From Termitidicoccus mucosus (lineage in GTDB: Bacteria > Verrucomicrobiota > Verrucomicrobiia > Opitutales > Opitutaceae): DNA of 64,000 nt. Location: NCBI RefSeq assembly GCF_038725785.1, contig NZ_CP109797.1, positions 38,403 through 102,402 of the forward strand, written 5' to 3'. Position 1 is the stretch's first letter, and each line of letters opens with the position of its first letter. The position numbers were made by a program, and so were the translations under genes. Under the pieces are notes generated by a model. That model did not search any database and had not been told where the DNA came from. It saw only the letters and a list, made by a program, of their open reading frames with translations. Of the stretch, positions 31,091 through 40,815 are shown piece after piece.

Positions 31091-32160
31091 GCATGAGCAA
31101 ATTGGTGCCAAGCATCCGCCCCGATAAAGACCAGCTCGATTTCTTTCGCGAAATCGCAGCGGTCACCGGCAACAACTACACCAATACCCTTGAATTTTAC
31201 AGTTCGTTGCCGGCCATACTTTTGATGCCGGGCACGCGGACACAAGCAAACCCTACCGGAAGATCTTCACCTACGGCAACGAGCAGTTCACCTTGATTAT
31301 GAAGCCCACGAATATCGTCCGCAAAGGCGACGTGGTGCGGCAGGCGTTCCCGGCAACGTGAAGGTATCGTTCGCGAAGTCGTAACCAAAATGGCCATCGA
31401 CAGCCCTGACATCCTGCACCAAATCAAGGCGGCCAATCAAACCAAGGTTGAGTTGCGATGCTCGCTTAGCCGAATCCGCGCTAGGTGCATCGAAGCCGGG
31501 CACGGCTGGAAGCTCGAAGAAATTCACGAAGCTCTCCAAATCCTGTCGGAATGCCGCATCGAGATAAAGCAGGGCAGCGTTCGCATCAGCCCCGAGGTCG
31601 GTCTTCTGGGATACGGTTACGGCATCAATGAGACCGATAGCGAACGCTCGCTTGCGGTCATTACCTTTCATCCGCTTTTCATCGGCGCGCTCCGCAAGAA
31701 AGGCTATCGTCAAATCCACTACGGCCGCCTGATGCAGTTGAAGCATCCTCTGGCTCGCTGGACTTACCAGCGCATGTCCCATTACTACACGACCGTGGAG
31801 AAAGGCTTTTTGGTTTTTCAAGTGCCAAGCCCTACAACATCTCGCTGAAATTCATCCTCGAAAACAGCACCATGACCCGCTACGTGAATTTGCGCAACAA
31901 CGTGCGCGAGTGCCGCCAAGCTTGGGCGGACATGCTTAGATGCGGATTCTTACCGCGGTCCGCGACAAAGAAAAACACGGCTATGACGAGGAAATCCGCT
32001 ATGACACGAGCGCTCGCGGACGTGGACGCAAACCCATCATCGATGCCGTATGGGATCTCTGGATCTCCGGTGAGGTCGTGGAGGACATGATCGTTGCGAC
32101 GCAAAAGACCAAAAGTTGGTGGACTCAGAGAAGAATGAAAGCACGTGAGGGCATAGGGGA
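31087..32160 (+). CDS. Replication initiator, TrfA-like winged-helix Rep (frame-broken)
   Basis: About 350 residues. Joined frames give MSKLVPSIRPDKDQLDFFRE, KPYRKIFTYGNEQFTLIMKP, KMAIDSPDILHQIKAANQTK, EVGLLGYGYGINETDSERSL and RLMQLKHPLARWTYQRMSHY. The last segment matches the LxQLxxPLAxWLxxY pattern of TrfA-like initiators (family knowledge). A basic segment RYDTSARGRGRKPIIDAVWD follows. Direct repeats starting at 32162 fit iteron-controlled initiation. The true stop is unclear because the frame stays open into the repeats. Confidence 0.65.
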
Positions 32161-32402
32161 TCTGTTCCGCTTTTCGCTGCAAAAACAGGGGGCTGTTCCG
32201 TTATTAGGGGAAGTGTTCCGTTTTTTACATATTGTCTTCTGCGAAATAGGGAAGTGTTCCCGTTATTGGAGCAGGCAGGGGCTGTTCCCGTTTTCAGAGC
32301 AGGGCAGGGAGCTGTTCCCGTTTTCGGGGAAGTATTCCGTTTTGAGCGGGCATGGGGAACTGTTCCCGCTATTCGTTGGCATGGGGAACTGTTCCCGCTA
32401 TT
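32160..32402. repeat. Iterons: putative vegetative origin
   Basis: About nine direct copies of (C/G)TGTTCC(C)G followed by YTWTT begin near 32162, 32193, 32213, 32254, 32282, 32312, 32332, 32360 and 32389, spaced 20 to 41 bases. The best copies read GGGGAACTGTTCCCGCTATT, which is itself an inverted repeat (GGGAAC/GTTCCC). A further partial copy lies near 32517. Position right after rep and the AT-rich stretch at 32425-32460 support an iteron origin. Confidence 0.75.
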
Positions 32403-32619
32403 ACATGGAAAATGCTCAGTAAGTAGTTTATTATCATTTCCTAATAAAATGCCGATGGCCTCTTATCCCTCTTATCCCAAGAAAATAATAAAAGACAGAG
32501 GGAAGGGTAGGGAGTTGGTCCCGTTTTTCGACCGTGTTTGGTTCTCCCAGACCCTTCCCCGTCGGCGGCTACGCTTCGCTCCGCCCCGCGGCCCCCAAAG
32601 TGCAACGGCTTCGCCGACC

Positions 32620-32811
32620 TTACAAGGGAAACCAACGCTCCGCGATGGTTTCCCTCTCGCTTCGCTCGATTCCCCTTCCTTTGGAAAATAATAGCAGCGG
32701 CTCCGCCGCCACCAAAACAGAGGCCTCATTGCCGGCCTCTTTTTCGGGGCCTTTGGCGATCAGCCATAACCGCTTCCCACCCAAACACCGCCAAAGGCCC
32801 CGAAAAATTCA
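32620..32811 (-). repeat. GC-rich repeat C, copy facing left
   Basis: It contains GGAAACCAACGCTCCGCGAT, CAGAGGCCTCATTGCCGGCC and AAATTCACCGCTAGGATTT. Its reverse complement is found at 35372-35530 with the same module order. The interval 32528-32811 has no supported gene. Confidence 0.85.
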
Positions 32812-33117
32812 CCGCTAGGATTTATACCGCTCAACGAGGAGGCCATCACCACCAGACCCGCGCTTCCGCGCCGCTACATGCACGCCAACGGGCCTCCACC
32901 CCCAAAGGGCAGGGGAGGACACCCCTGCTTGACAAAGGCGGCTGTAATTCGCAGATTTCAAATGCATCCCAGGACGGGCAACGCTGGAAGCGACCCGCAC
33001 GCGTGGACGCCGAGGGGCCTACGGTCCCACCGAAAACCGCCTACCTCACCGTGGGCGGTTTTTGATTCACCGCAGGCGACTTTTGGCCTCCTCGTTGAGC
33101 GGTATAAATCCTAGCGG
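32812..33117. repeat. 306-bp module bounded by 33-bp perfect inverted repeats
   Basis: Bases 32812-32844 (starting CCGCTAGGATTTATACCGC) are the exact reverse complement of 33085-33117. Between them are 240 bases without a supported gene, with a terminator-like hairpin at 33033. Perfect long arms suggest a recent insertion, a MITE-like unit, an invertible segment or an RNA with a long stem. The outer edge merges with repeat C. Confidence 0.9.
33033..33063 (+). terminator. Hairpin inside the inverted-repeat module
   Basis: AAAACCGCCTAC pairs with GTGGGCGGTTTTT (one G-T pair), loop CTCAC, ending in a T run. Good intrinsic-terminator form. Confidence 0.6.
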
Positions 33118-33324
33118 GTTTCAGGGCCGGCAATGAGGCCCTGGGTTTCAAAGGGCAAGCCCTTTGGTCATGCGGAGCATGATTCAGATTGTTGCGTAAA
33201 GCGCGTCGGTATTTTGAACTTGTGATGATTCGGCCAACGCCACATTGTCAGGATGCGTGCTAAAATTGGGCTCTGCTGGGAAGCAACCCATAAGCTGCAC
33301 GCCGACAAAGGCAGAAATGCCGGT

Positions 33325-33351
33325 GGCGCGCCGAAAGGCGCGCCTCTTTTT
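33325..33351 (+). terminator. Strong intrinsic terminator
   Basis: GGCGCGCC, loop GAAA, GGCGCGCC, then TCTTTTT. Perfect 8-bp GC stem and tetraloop, 16 bases before an AT palindrome and the toxin-antitoxin pair. The interval 33118-33324 has no supported gene. Confidence 0.75.
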
Positions 33352-33366
33352 GAAGGTCGGCGCTGG

Positions 33367-33394
33367 TTCATAAATTATGAATCTATGAATTCAT
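33367..33394. promoter_or_regulatory. AT palindrome before the first toxin-antitoxin pair
   Basis: TTCATAAATTATGAA followed by ATGAATTCAT, two palindromes in a row, 50 bases upstream of the antitoxin start. Confidence 0.5.
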
Positions 33395-33442
33395 GAAAGG
33401 CCTCAAGGCTTGCCTGAAAGGGAAGCCTTGTTAGATTGCACC

Positions 33443-33651
33443 ATGTCCACTATGACCGAAATCGAAGCCGCCATCGAGAGGTTGCCTGCCGACGCGCAGC
33501 ACCAGCTCGCCGCGTGGCTCGAATTGAAGCTCTGGCCGGAGACCCCGGCAATGCTCGCGGCCATTGATGAGGCCGAGCGTTCGCTCGCCGACGAGGGCGG
33601 TGTGCCGGCCGAGGACGTGCGCAAAATCTCCGCCAGTGGATTACCGCGTAA
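33443..33651 (+). CDS. Antitoxin of an addiction module (frame-broken near its end)
   Basis: About 70 residues. MSTMTEIEAAIERLPADAQH, LAAWLELKLWPETPAMLAAI and DEAERSLADEGGVPAEDVRK, with a C-terminal RQWITA once one C is restored near 33632. This is the standard build of small antitoxins that neutralise ParE/RelE-type toxins: an N-terminal helical part and an acidic toxin-binding tail. The toxin frame starts before this one ends. Confidence 0.65.
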
Positions 33652-33924
33652 TCCTCTCTCGCCCGCATTGCGCGACCTTGGCGAGATTGCCCGGCATATC
33701 GCCCAGATAACACGGACGCCGCCTTGCGCATTGGCGGCGAATTGGTCGCACTAGCCGAATCGCTTGCCACGCTGCCACGTCGCGGCAGCCGGCTTCACGC
33801 GCGCCCATCCACCGCGCCGGGCGAACAGCCTAGCGGCGACACTGGTGCGGCCGCCGATCTTTCGGCGATTTCCGCAAGCAATTGTACAGCGCGAATGCGA
33901 CCACCGGGCGGCTGGCCTCGCTGA
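33636..33924 (+). pseudogene. ParE/RelE-like toxin, apparently truncated
   Basis: The GTG start gives MDYRVILS, then, after a slip, PALRDLGEIARHIAQ and ALRIGGELVALAESLATLP, the first two helices of a ParE-type mRNA-interferase-fold or gyrase toxin. The usual C-terminal strands with R...Y.I.Y cannot be found in any frame. Sequence errors alone would not erase them, so the toxin is probably truncated. The end point is approximate. Confidence 0.5.
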
Positions 33925-34068
33925 CCACCGACGCCGGCGTGCACCGTGGCCTATCTCGGTGTCAGCAGGCAGTTAAAATTGACCCAGTAACAGGCACTGA
34001 GATTTGGCCCACTTTCAATTAGACATAACGGACATTGTGCGCGTAAATCGTTCTATGACAATGTCTTA

Positions 34069-34566
34069 TTATTGACTGGTAAGACGAGCTATCAAGCCAG
34101 CGCGAAGCTTATCACGCTTGCCAATGTTAAGCTTGTCGAGGCTGTAACCCACCTCGATTTTCTTGATCCCGAGCTTCCGCACGATAATTCCGGCAAGGTG
34201 AAGGGCCTCCGACATGTCGGGCACGTGCATCGCGTGGTCCCGCGAATGCCTGTAATCCTTTCCAACATGGTAGCCGCCGGAGCAGAGAAAAGTGACGCTC
34301 GTCGCCCATTCCGTATTGAGCAAGACCTCCAAATGGAGCATTTCCATCGCCGGACGCCGGTGGGCCTCAATACCACCCGAAGGGGTGATAGTTTCGCGTC
34401 AGGCCGATACACAGCGAGGTATTCCTCTGCCTTTACGAGCGCCTTCTTTGTTTCTGCCACGGTCCAGTCACACCAATCGATAGCGGCTTGCGCCGTATGC
34501 AGGCACCTGCCGGGGAAGCCGCGACATAAACGCCCTTTGCTCTTTTTGCTCTTCTGTCAATCGCAT
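34069..34566 (-). CDS. Unknown protein in the stability island (frame-broken)
   Basis: About 165 residues on the minus strand. MRLTEEQKEQRAFMSRL, then AAIDWCDWTVAETKKALVKA and EEYLAVYRPDAKLSPLRVVL, and a C-terminal MLHLEVLLNTEWATSVTF to ARLTSQ. Slips lie near 34510 and 34345. It follows vapC by 15 bases in the same direction and may share its transcript. No family is recognised. Confidence 0.45.
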
Positions 34567-34581
34567 TGTCGATGTGGAGAA

Positions 34582-35018
34582 TCAGCTAACTTTATGCGAA
34601 GACGCGGGTATGATTGCAACCCCGGCTTTTAACGCCGCATGCCTTAGCGCGGTGTCCATCGTCGCCAGCCTGGCTTTTTGACGCATCGCCAGCTCCAGAT
34701 AGGCGGCATCGTAAGCGGTCAACGAATGCAGTCTGGCCAGTGCCAGCGCATCACGTGTTATCCGCGCGCCGCTTTCCTGTCCGTCGCCGGCTCCAGCTCA
34801 TGCGCATCTTCCAATGCCGTGGCACTCTCCGCCTGGGTCAGGCGCGAGCGCCTTTCGGCCATGAGCACCCCGTTTGCAACCTCAACCCACCAATGCGCGG
34901 GGACGTGTATTTCCTCCGCCTCGTTGAGGGCGTTCAAGATTGAGGGCGCAGCCTTGCCGCCACGCTCGTCCGGCAACAAAATCGTCAGCGCCGCACTTCC
35001 GTCCAAGACAACGTTCAT
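34582..35018 (-). CDS. VapC-type PIN-domain toxin (one slip)
   Basis: About 145 residues. MNVVLDGSAALTILLPDE carries the first PIN acid (D6); middle acids are in NEAEEIHVPAHWWVEVANGV, and LTAYDAAYLELAMRQKARLA then MDTALRHAALKAGVAIIPA supply the last conserved Asp residues. A slip near 34765 breaks it. VapC toxins are Mg-dependent ribonucleases that cut tRNA or rRNA and stop growth when the antitoxin decays (family knowledge). The start overlaps the antitoxin stop. Confidence 0.85.
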
Positions 35019-35257
35019 TTGCGGCCCGCCTCGATGAGTTGCTTGGTGGTCCAGTTGTCCGCCTTACGGCGCACGGAGCCGGTTGCGAGGCGGCGGAGCG
35101 CCGCCGCCCGCGTTCCTCTGCCTGTCCGCACAGGCACGAGCAGCGCAACAGGCCTCTCGTGCCGCGTGATCAGATATTCCATCGCGTCGCTTTCCACCCC
35201 GGCCAGATACCGGCCGAGGCGGGTTTTCATTTCCAATGCAGTGACGGTTTTAGTCAT
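35015..35257 (-). CDS. Phd/YefM-type antitoxin partner of VapC
   Basis: 80 residues, intact: MTKTVTALEMKTRLGRYLAG, then EYLITRHERPVALLVPV, the Phd/YefM DNA-binding and dimerisation fold, and a basic C-terminus ending LIEAGRK. It overlaps the toxin gene by four bases (ATGA), the usual order for type II pairs. Upstream, AATAGCTATTAT (35257-35268) is a short palindrome suitable as its operator. Confidence 0.8.
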   Translation of the reverse strand: MTKTVTALEMKTRLGRYLAGVESDAMEYLITRHERPVALLVPVRTGRGTRAAALRRLATGSVRRKADNWTTKQLIEAGRK

Positions 35258-35371
35258 AATAGCTATTATGGACCCTTGTTGAGCACGTGCAAGCCAAATT
35301 GGCAACGGATGGATATACCCTTGCTCTTGAGAATAAGTATCAGGATTCCATGCCTTTGGCGTCGGCCCTGA

Positions 35372-35530
35372 AAATCCTAGCGGTGAATTTCGCGCCGCCG
35401 AAGGAGGCGCGAAAGAGGCCGGCAATGAGGCCTCTGTTCTTTTGGCGACGAGCGTAAGCGAGTGCTGACTTTCAAAGGAAAGTGAATTGCGCCTTTGGCG
35501 CGAGAGAAACCATCGCGGAGCGTTGGTTTC
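35372..35530 (+). repeat. GC-rich repeat C, copy facing right
   Basis: It begins AAAATCCTAGCGGTGAATTT, continues GAGGCCGGCAATGAGGCCTC and ends CATCGCGGAGCGTTGGTTTC. It is the inverse of 32620-32811. The two copies bracket the toxin-antitoxin genes. A partial third copy lies at 33108-33150. Confidence 0.85.
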
Positions 35531-35542
35531 CTGTTCGTGTTT

Positions 35543-36044
35543 TCAGCCCTCGCTTCCATCGTCGAAATCGTCGGCATCAGGGGCGGCCTCCTCAGTGGAG
35601 GCTTTTTCCGGCGTTTTGGTCCTGCTTCGTTTCCTCAATTTGTATCCGTGAAATGAATACATCATTTCCCGTGTAAAGACTCTGAAAGTGTTCCTCCACT
35701 TCGATTACAGTCACATTATGCGCGCATCGAATCGCATTTTGACCGTCGCCAGGTTGCGGCCGGTAATGGTCACCAGATGCGACCAGAACTTTATCTTGAG
35801 CGTTTGCCCGTCGGCCGAGCCAAAGGCGAAGCTGAAATGGTGATACGGCAGGGAAATGGTTTCGCCGGAGGCGAGTTGAAACTCGGCGCTATACCGGTTG
35901 TCAGTGTCGATCCGGAAGCAGAGTTCCTTGGGTGACTCATTCGCAGAGGCGGGCGCCGGCGTGGCAGCGGAGTGCTCGGTTTTAATGAGAATTTCGCGCT
36001 CAGCCGGGACGACGCCGGCGCGGCGGTGGCGGGTTTGGGTTCAT
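35543..36044 (-). CDS. Unknown protein co-translated with the relaxase, acidic tail (frame-broken)
   Basis: About 167 residues. The start ATG overlaps the relaxase stop. A Pro/Arg start, then KELCFRIDTDNRYSAEFQLA, SGETISLPYHHFSFAFGSAD and LKIKFWSHLVTITGRNLATV form a beta-rich domain; across a slip near 35715 follow EVEEHFQSLYTGNDVFISRI and an acidic tail DADDFDDGSEG. It may be two genes if the stop at 35711 is real. Not recognised; the coupling suggests a transfer role. Confidence 0.45.
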
Positions 36045-38734
36045 AGATTTTGCGTGACTTTTTGGCTATGGTTTTGCGGCGAGAGTGGAGAGTGAAGGTG
36101 CTGCACAAGCGCCGCGCCTTCGCGCGCGCGGGCGGCAGTTTCGGGCATTTCAACGGCAAGTTTGTCTTCACCGGGGTTGTGGATGCGCTTGAGCAGATCC
36201 TTTGCGGACGGAGTGAAAATTTTGATTTTCGGCGTCCGCGAGAAATCGAAACATACCACCCTTTTTTATGCGTCGCCAGCTCGCTGCCGGCGTCAGAAGA
36301 ACCACGGATTCAACGCTTTTGCCTTGCGAGCTGTAGGAGGTGACGCAATAGCCGGGGAGCAACACCATCTGGTGCGGCGCGAGCTTTTTGAATTGCCATC
36401 GCCATCGCGGATGGCGACGCCGCCGTTGCGAAAAAGCCGTGTGACGGTGCATATTTCGCCGTTGACCGTTCTCCACCAACGGCCTTGCCGTTGACGTTGC
36501 CGTGAGCTGCACTTGCGAGCTTGCGAGCCAACGCCGAGCAACGTTTTCGCCGGTTTACGATGTTCCACTTCTCGGCATATTTGAGGCTGAGCCGCGCAGC
36601 CTTGGCCTCGCCGGCGCGGCTCCAAGAGCAGGGCGCCCTCGGTAATGTGCACGATTTTGCGCAGGTCCCCGGCGCGGTTGGCGCCGTATTTCGAGATGAA
36701 CTGGATCTCGTCGCCAACACGGTAGGAGCGAGCGAGGCGCTTCTCGGCCGCAAGCATGTCTTTCGGAACGAGCGTATCCATCAGGCGCGCTTTTTTATGA
36801 GGCCATTTTCAAGGCAGGCCGCTGAAATGGCCTCATTGACCGCAGCGGCATCAGCGCGTGTTTGCGACACAGCGAGGACGCTATTTTTTTCTTTCAGATC
36901 GGCGACGACCGCAGCTGCAACCGCGGCAACGCGTTTGTGTTCGTGGACCACCTCGACGGCTCCGATCTGACGCAGACGCAGCGATTTCGCCAGTCGCCTT
37001 CGCTTGCCGCAGAAACAGCATCCCGGTAGGAGGCAATGCGAGCCGCTTCTTTTCGCTCGCCGCGCGGGTCCCGGCGGCGGATGGTGCGGATTTCCGCCGC
37101 TTTGAGGCCGGCATATCGTTCGATGGTGACAAGTGCGTCGGACGCCTCGACCGCGCCATGTTGGCGGGTGTCTCCCGACAATATCAGTCGGCCGGCCGCA
37201 GCCGGACTTTCTGCACGAGGTCATGCATCTGCCGCGCTCCGACCTGTCCGGCTTCATCGAGGATGACGACGGCGCCGTCCGAATGCTTTGCACGCTCGCA
37301 AGCGTGTGCGCGTCAAGTCCGTCCTTGCATAAGTCCCGGACTTGCGAGGTCTGTGGCGCTAGGACGACCAGCGGTGCGGCCGTTTCCCGCACGGCCTTGG
37401 CGACGAAATTCAGCGTGTAGCTTTTCCCGGTTCCGCCGCGCCGCAAAGCGTGATGAAATCCCGGCTGTTCGCGATCAGGCGCACCGCTTCGCATTGCTCG
37501 GCATCGAGCGACGTCTTGGCGACGTCGAATTTTTTCAGCGGCGGCAGTCGGTTGCGCCCCAATTTTGCCGCGGTCAAAACCGACAGCTCATGCCGCAGTC
37601 CTTCACGCGAGGCGAGTTCGCCACCATCGGCACTTTCGGCGAAATTTTCGCGCGCCAGCGCGCTGCGGACCGATTCGATCTTGATGCCGGAACCGAATGT
37701 TTCGCGAAGTATCGCGGCCTCAAGTTCACTGCGTTTAACCACGCTTTTGCGCTCAAAGGTGAGATCATGGGCGACCTTCACGGCGCGCTCTAGCGCCGCG
37801 TTTTGGTCGAGCAACGGAGGTTGCGGCAGCGCCGACGGCGAGCGCGCTCCGCGGCGTTCATTTCCCGCAGCCAGTCCGCCCGCAACGTGTCGGCGTTCGC
37901 ATCGCTGATTTTTCGCGCACGATGATCGTGCGCGATGCGATCGCGCAACGTGTAGAGGTTAACGCCGGCATCCTGGCGCGACATCTGTTCGTCAGCCATC
38001 GCCTCAATCTGAGCGCGGCGTTTGGAGAATTTTTCGATGAGTTCGCGCTGCACGGTTTCCAGCTCGTAGTGCTCGCCGTCATACCGCAGCCGGTAGCCAA
38101 GGCGGTTAAGCCCGGTCATTTTGCATCGTAAACCGCGCTCACGAGTTTTTGCGCACGATACATGTCGTGATTTTCGAGGGCCTTCCAGCGATCTTCGACG
38201 CCGTCAAAGGTCGCGTTAAAAATCACGGCATGGGTATGCAGGAGCGGATCGAGCGCACGACTGGTATCGTGGCAGAAAAGCGCGGCAACAAAGTTGCCGG
38301 TCGTGCGATGGCCCTGTTCGCCCTTCTTGCGCACTCGCGCCGCCGCGTATTTTTCCAACTCGGCCAGCGCGTCCACCGCCTCCTTATGCAACGCGACAAG
38401 CCGCTCGTCAAAACAGAGCGCCGCGAGGGAAATGCTCTTTGGCGGACGGAAGACGAAATCGAAAAAGACGCGCCGGTTTGATTGCTCCACGCCGTTGACG
38501 ACGCGCGTGGTGTTTTTCGAGCGGTCAGGCGCTCGCCCGTTTCGGATGCAGGCCTTCGCAGAGGCGTAGAAACTCCGCTTCGCTCACGGCACCGCTCAGT
38601 CAAGCCGCTCCGCACCGTCTCCTATCCACTCGCCGGCGATAGTCTCTTTTTCGGTGTAATAGTCCCCATGCGCGAGGTGCTTTTGAAATATTCCTTCGCG
38701 TTGGTAAGATTCAGTTGGGTTTTGGCGTGACCAT
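36041..38734 (-). CDS. MobF/TrwC-TraA-type relaxase-helicase (frame-broken)
   Basis: About 900 residues on the minus strand. The N-terminal relaxase has the tyrosine region GDYYTEKETIAGEWIGDGAE, then FDFVFRPPKSISLAAL and the metal-binding histidines in DPLLHTHAVIF (near 38224-38243). A RecD-like helicase follows with a Walker A GGxGxGKSY (near 37425-37450), DEAGQVGARQMHDLV as motif II and a late YCVTSYSSQGKSV motif (near 36320-36350), then VSISR. It would nick oriT, stay bound to the 5' end and unwind the strand for export. Frame slips are numerous. The start at 38734 is the best fit, beside the hairpin-rich gap. Confidence 0.88.
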
Positions 38735-38735
38735 G

Positions 38736-38920
38736 AGCGGCAATGAGCCGCTTTAATGAAAATGGCAGTTCGCCATTTTGCAATACTGGACAGTTTACTC
38801 CTTATGCTGGCGCATAAGTAACGTGCTGCGCACGTCACAGAGGCCTAAACGGCGCTCAGACGCGCAAGACTCAGCTTGCGCGCCGGCTACAAAGCCGCGC
38901 GGCATAGGGGAAATTAGTCT
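38736..38920. other. Putative origin of transfer (oriT), hairpin cluster
   Basis: Between the divergent relaxase and mobilisation genes lie five perfect inverted repeats: AGCGGC/GCCGCT (38736-38752), AAAATGGC/GCCATTTT (38759-38779), CTTATGC/GCATAAG (38801-38818), ACGTGC/GCACGT (38821-38835) and CGCGCAAG/CTTGCGCG (38861-38882). A hairpin cluster next to a relaxase gene is the usual form of oriT. The nick site is not identified. Confidence 0.6.
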
Positions 38921-38939
38921 TTTGGGCTATTAGCCCAAT
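38921..38939 (+). promoter_or_regulatory. Conserved palindrome, perfect copy
   Basis: TTTGGGCTATTAGCCCAAT: perfect 8-base arms TTGGGCTA/TAGCCCAA around one T. It lies 18 bases before the mobilisation gene. Imperfect copies stand before trbC, the metalloprotease and the Trp-rich protein, so it is a likely operator for a transfer regulator. Confidence 0.65.
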
Positions 38940-38956
38940 GTCTGATTTTCATCCCG

Positions 38957-39243
38957 ATGAATCCAAACACCAAAGGCACAATCCCAAACCTCAGTTCCAC
39001 AGGCGCCATCCAAGATGCCGCCCGTGTCAAAACCGCAAAAGCTCAACTCGCAAACGTTCTCAGCGAGTTGCAGAAAAACAGGAGAATCCGTTCATCGGCA
39101 CCATTCTTGCCGAACTCACCGACCAGATACGCCAGATGCGCGAAACCTACGGGCTCGGCTATCTGAAAATCGCCGAGCAATTAAACAGCCTCAAAATTGA
39201 ACCGAAGATCGTGACCTCAGAGCAGGAGATTCGGAAGTTTTAA
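38957..39243 (+). CDS. Small mobilisation accessory protein, MobC/TraK-like (one slip)
   Basis: About 95 residues. MNPNTKGTIPNLSSTGAIQD, a helix with VKTAKAQLANVLSELQKN and, after a slip near 39075, ENPFIGTILAELTDQIRQMR, then GLGYLKIAEQLNSLKI and IVTSEQEIRKF. The C-terminal part looks like a helix-turn-helix. Location next to the putative oriT and before the coupling protein suits a relaxosome accessory factor that binds oriT. The assignment is by context. Confidence 0.5.
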
Positions 39244-39299
39244 AATTGCCTTTGAGAAACCAAGGAAGCCGCGCAGGGCAAAGCAGCGGACAGCGCGGC

Positions 39300-40811
39300 A
39301 TGAATACCGACCGCGCCCAATATCTTTGCGTTTGCGCGCTCGCATTCGGCGGCAGCGTGACAGCGTTGGTTTTCATGCCTTGGGTTGCCGGCATCGCCGC
39401 CGTTGTCGGCTTCCTGCAACTGTGCAATGTCATCGGCCCGCAAGTCGATATGCCGGACGAAGGCGGGCGGCATGTCCTGAAAATGCTCGGCATGACGTGG
39501 ACGCTCGATGAGTTCCTGACGCACTGGTGCATTGTCCAACGCTCCGGCCACGGCAAGACCGCCGGCGTCATCCGCACGATGTTCAGCCAGCTCATGGTCA
39601 CGATTCCGAACTTCGGCTGCATTGCGATAGACGAAAAGGCGAATTTTCACCGGTGCTGGGAAAGATTTGCAAGGCATTCAAGCGCCCTGAAAAACTTATC
39701 GTTTTGCGACCACGCAGGCGGTCGAGACTTGGACATACCGATCACCCATATGATGAATTTCATCGGTGACCGGACTATTCCTTGGGACACTTACGCGCAG
39801 CTTGTCATCGACACCGCAGTTGCATGCGGGCAGAAAACCAATAACGCATTTTTAAGAATCAGGGTCGAAAACCATCTCGAACCTTTTCAAACGCTCGACG
39901 CCATTGGCATCACCCCCACTCGCCGATGCATATGACTTCATCGCGGATGATCGGACCTATAACGAGGCACGAGAGGTTGCAGCTCAAGGCGTCCGAGTCG
40001 GAACGATGCGCGGAGCTTTTGAGTTTTGGGCATCCTTCGACAAAAAGCACCGGAAGAAAAATCAGGCATCAAATCGACTACCGAGCTTTATCTTGCCCCT
40101 TACGCAACCGATGAGTTGCGCGATGTTTTTCGTCCGATACGCCGAACGTCACCTTGGATTGCGTCGATAAAGGCTTTATCCTTTGCCCTCAATTCCGCAG
40201 GCCTACCTTTCGCAGCGCCGCTACATCACCGCGTGGTTCAAACTCGCAGGCTACTACCATTTGCTACGGCGTTTTGACGATTACAGCGAAGAGGAACACG
40301 CCAAACTGACACCGGTTATCCTGCTTGCCGACGAAGGCCAGAACAGCCTGCTATGCTCCGAGGAAGGGCTCGCAGATCATAACACGCTGGATAAAATCCG
40401 TGAAGCCGGGGCACCTTGATTCTGGCGATGCAAAGCTATTCGTCCGCGCTGCCGCCGCTGGACGGGAAAAAGGAAATCGCCGAGGTTGTCTTTACCAACC
40501 TCAACAATCACGTCATCGGCGCGATTCGCGATGAGACCGGCCGTGAAATGGCGGCAAATGTTTTTGGCAAGGAATGGCAGCGCGACAAGAGCTGGAGCTT
40601 CGGCGCCATGAATAACACGACCAGCGTCCGTCAAGAACTGCGTCATATTTTCCATACGGGCATTTTCACCAGACTGCCAAAGTTCAGAGCGATCATCTTT
40701 CACGTCGAGGGCCGCTGGACGCAGGGCTACTTGTATCCGAGAACCGACGACGGACGGAAGATTTCGCCGCGTTTCCGCTACATGTTTTGGAAACGGATTT
40801 TTGGAGTTTAA
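39300..40811 (+). CDS. Type IV coupling protein, VirD4/TraG family (frame-broken)
   Basis: About 505 residues. Two N-terminal membrane helices (YLCVCALAFGGSVTALVFM and WVAGIAAVVGFLQL), a Walker A with RSGHGKTAG (near 39540), FGCIAIDEKANF, and a late Walker B in PVILLADEGQNSL (near 40320), then LILAMQSYSSALPPL. It would link the relaxosome to the Trb channel and drive DNA transfer. Slips lie near 39660, 39915, 40065 and 40420. An upstream TTG at 39246 is an alternative start. Confidence 0.85.
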
Positions 40812-40815
40812 CGCC

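Noticed and set aside
33168..33371. 67-residue minus-strand frame across the terminator
   Set aside because: Its N-terminal part is the terminator hairpin read as protein; no support.
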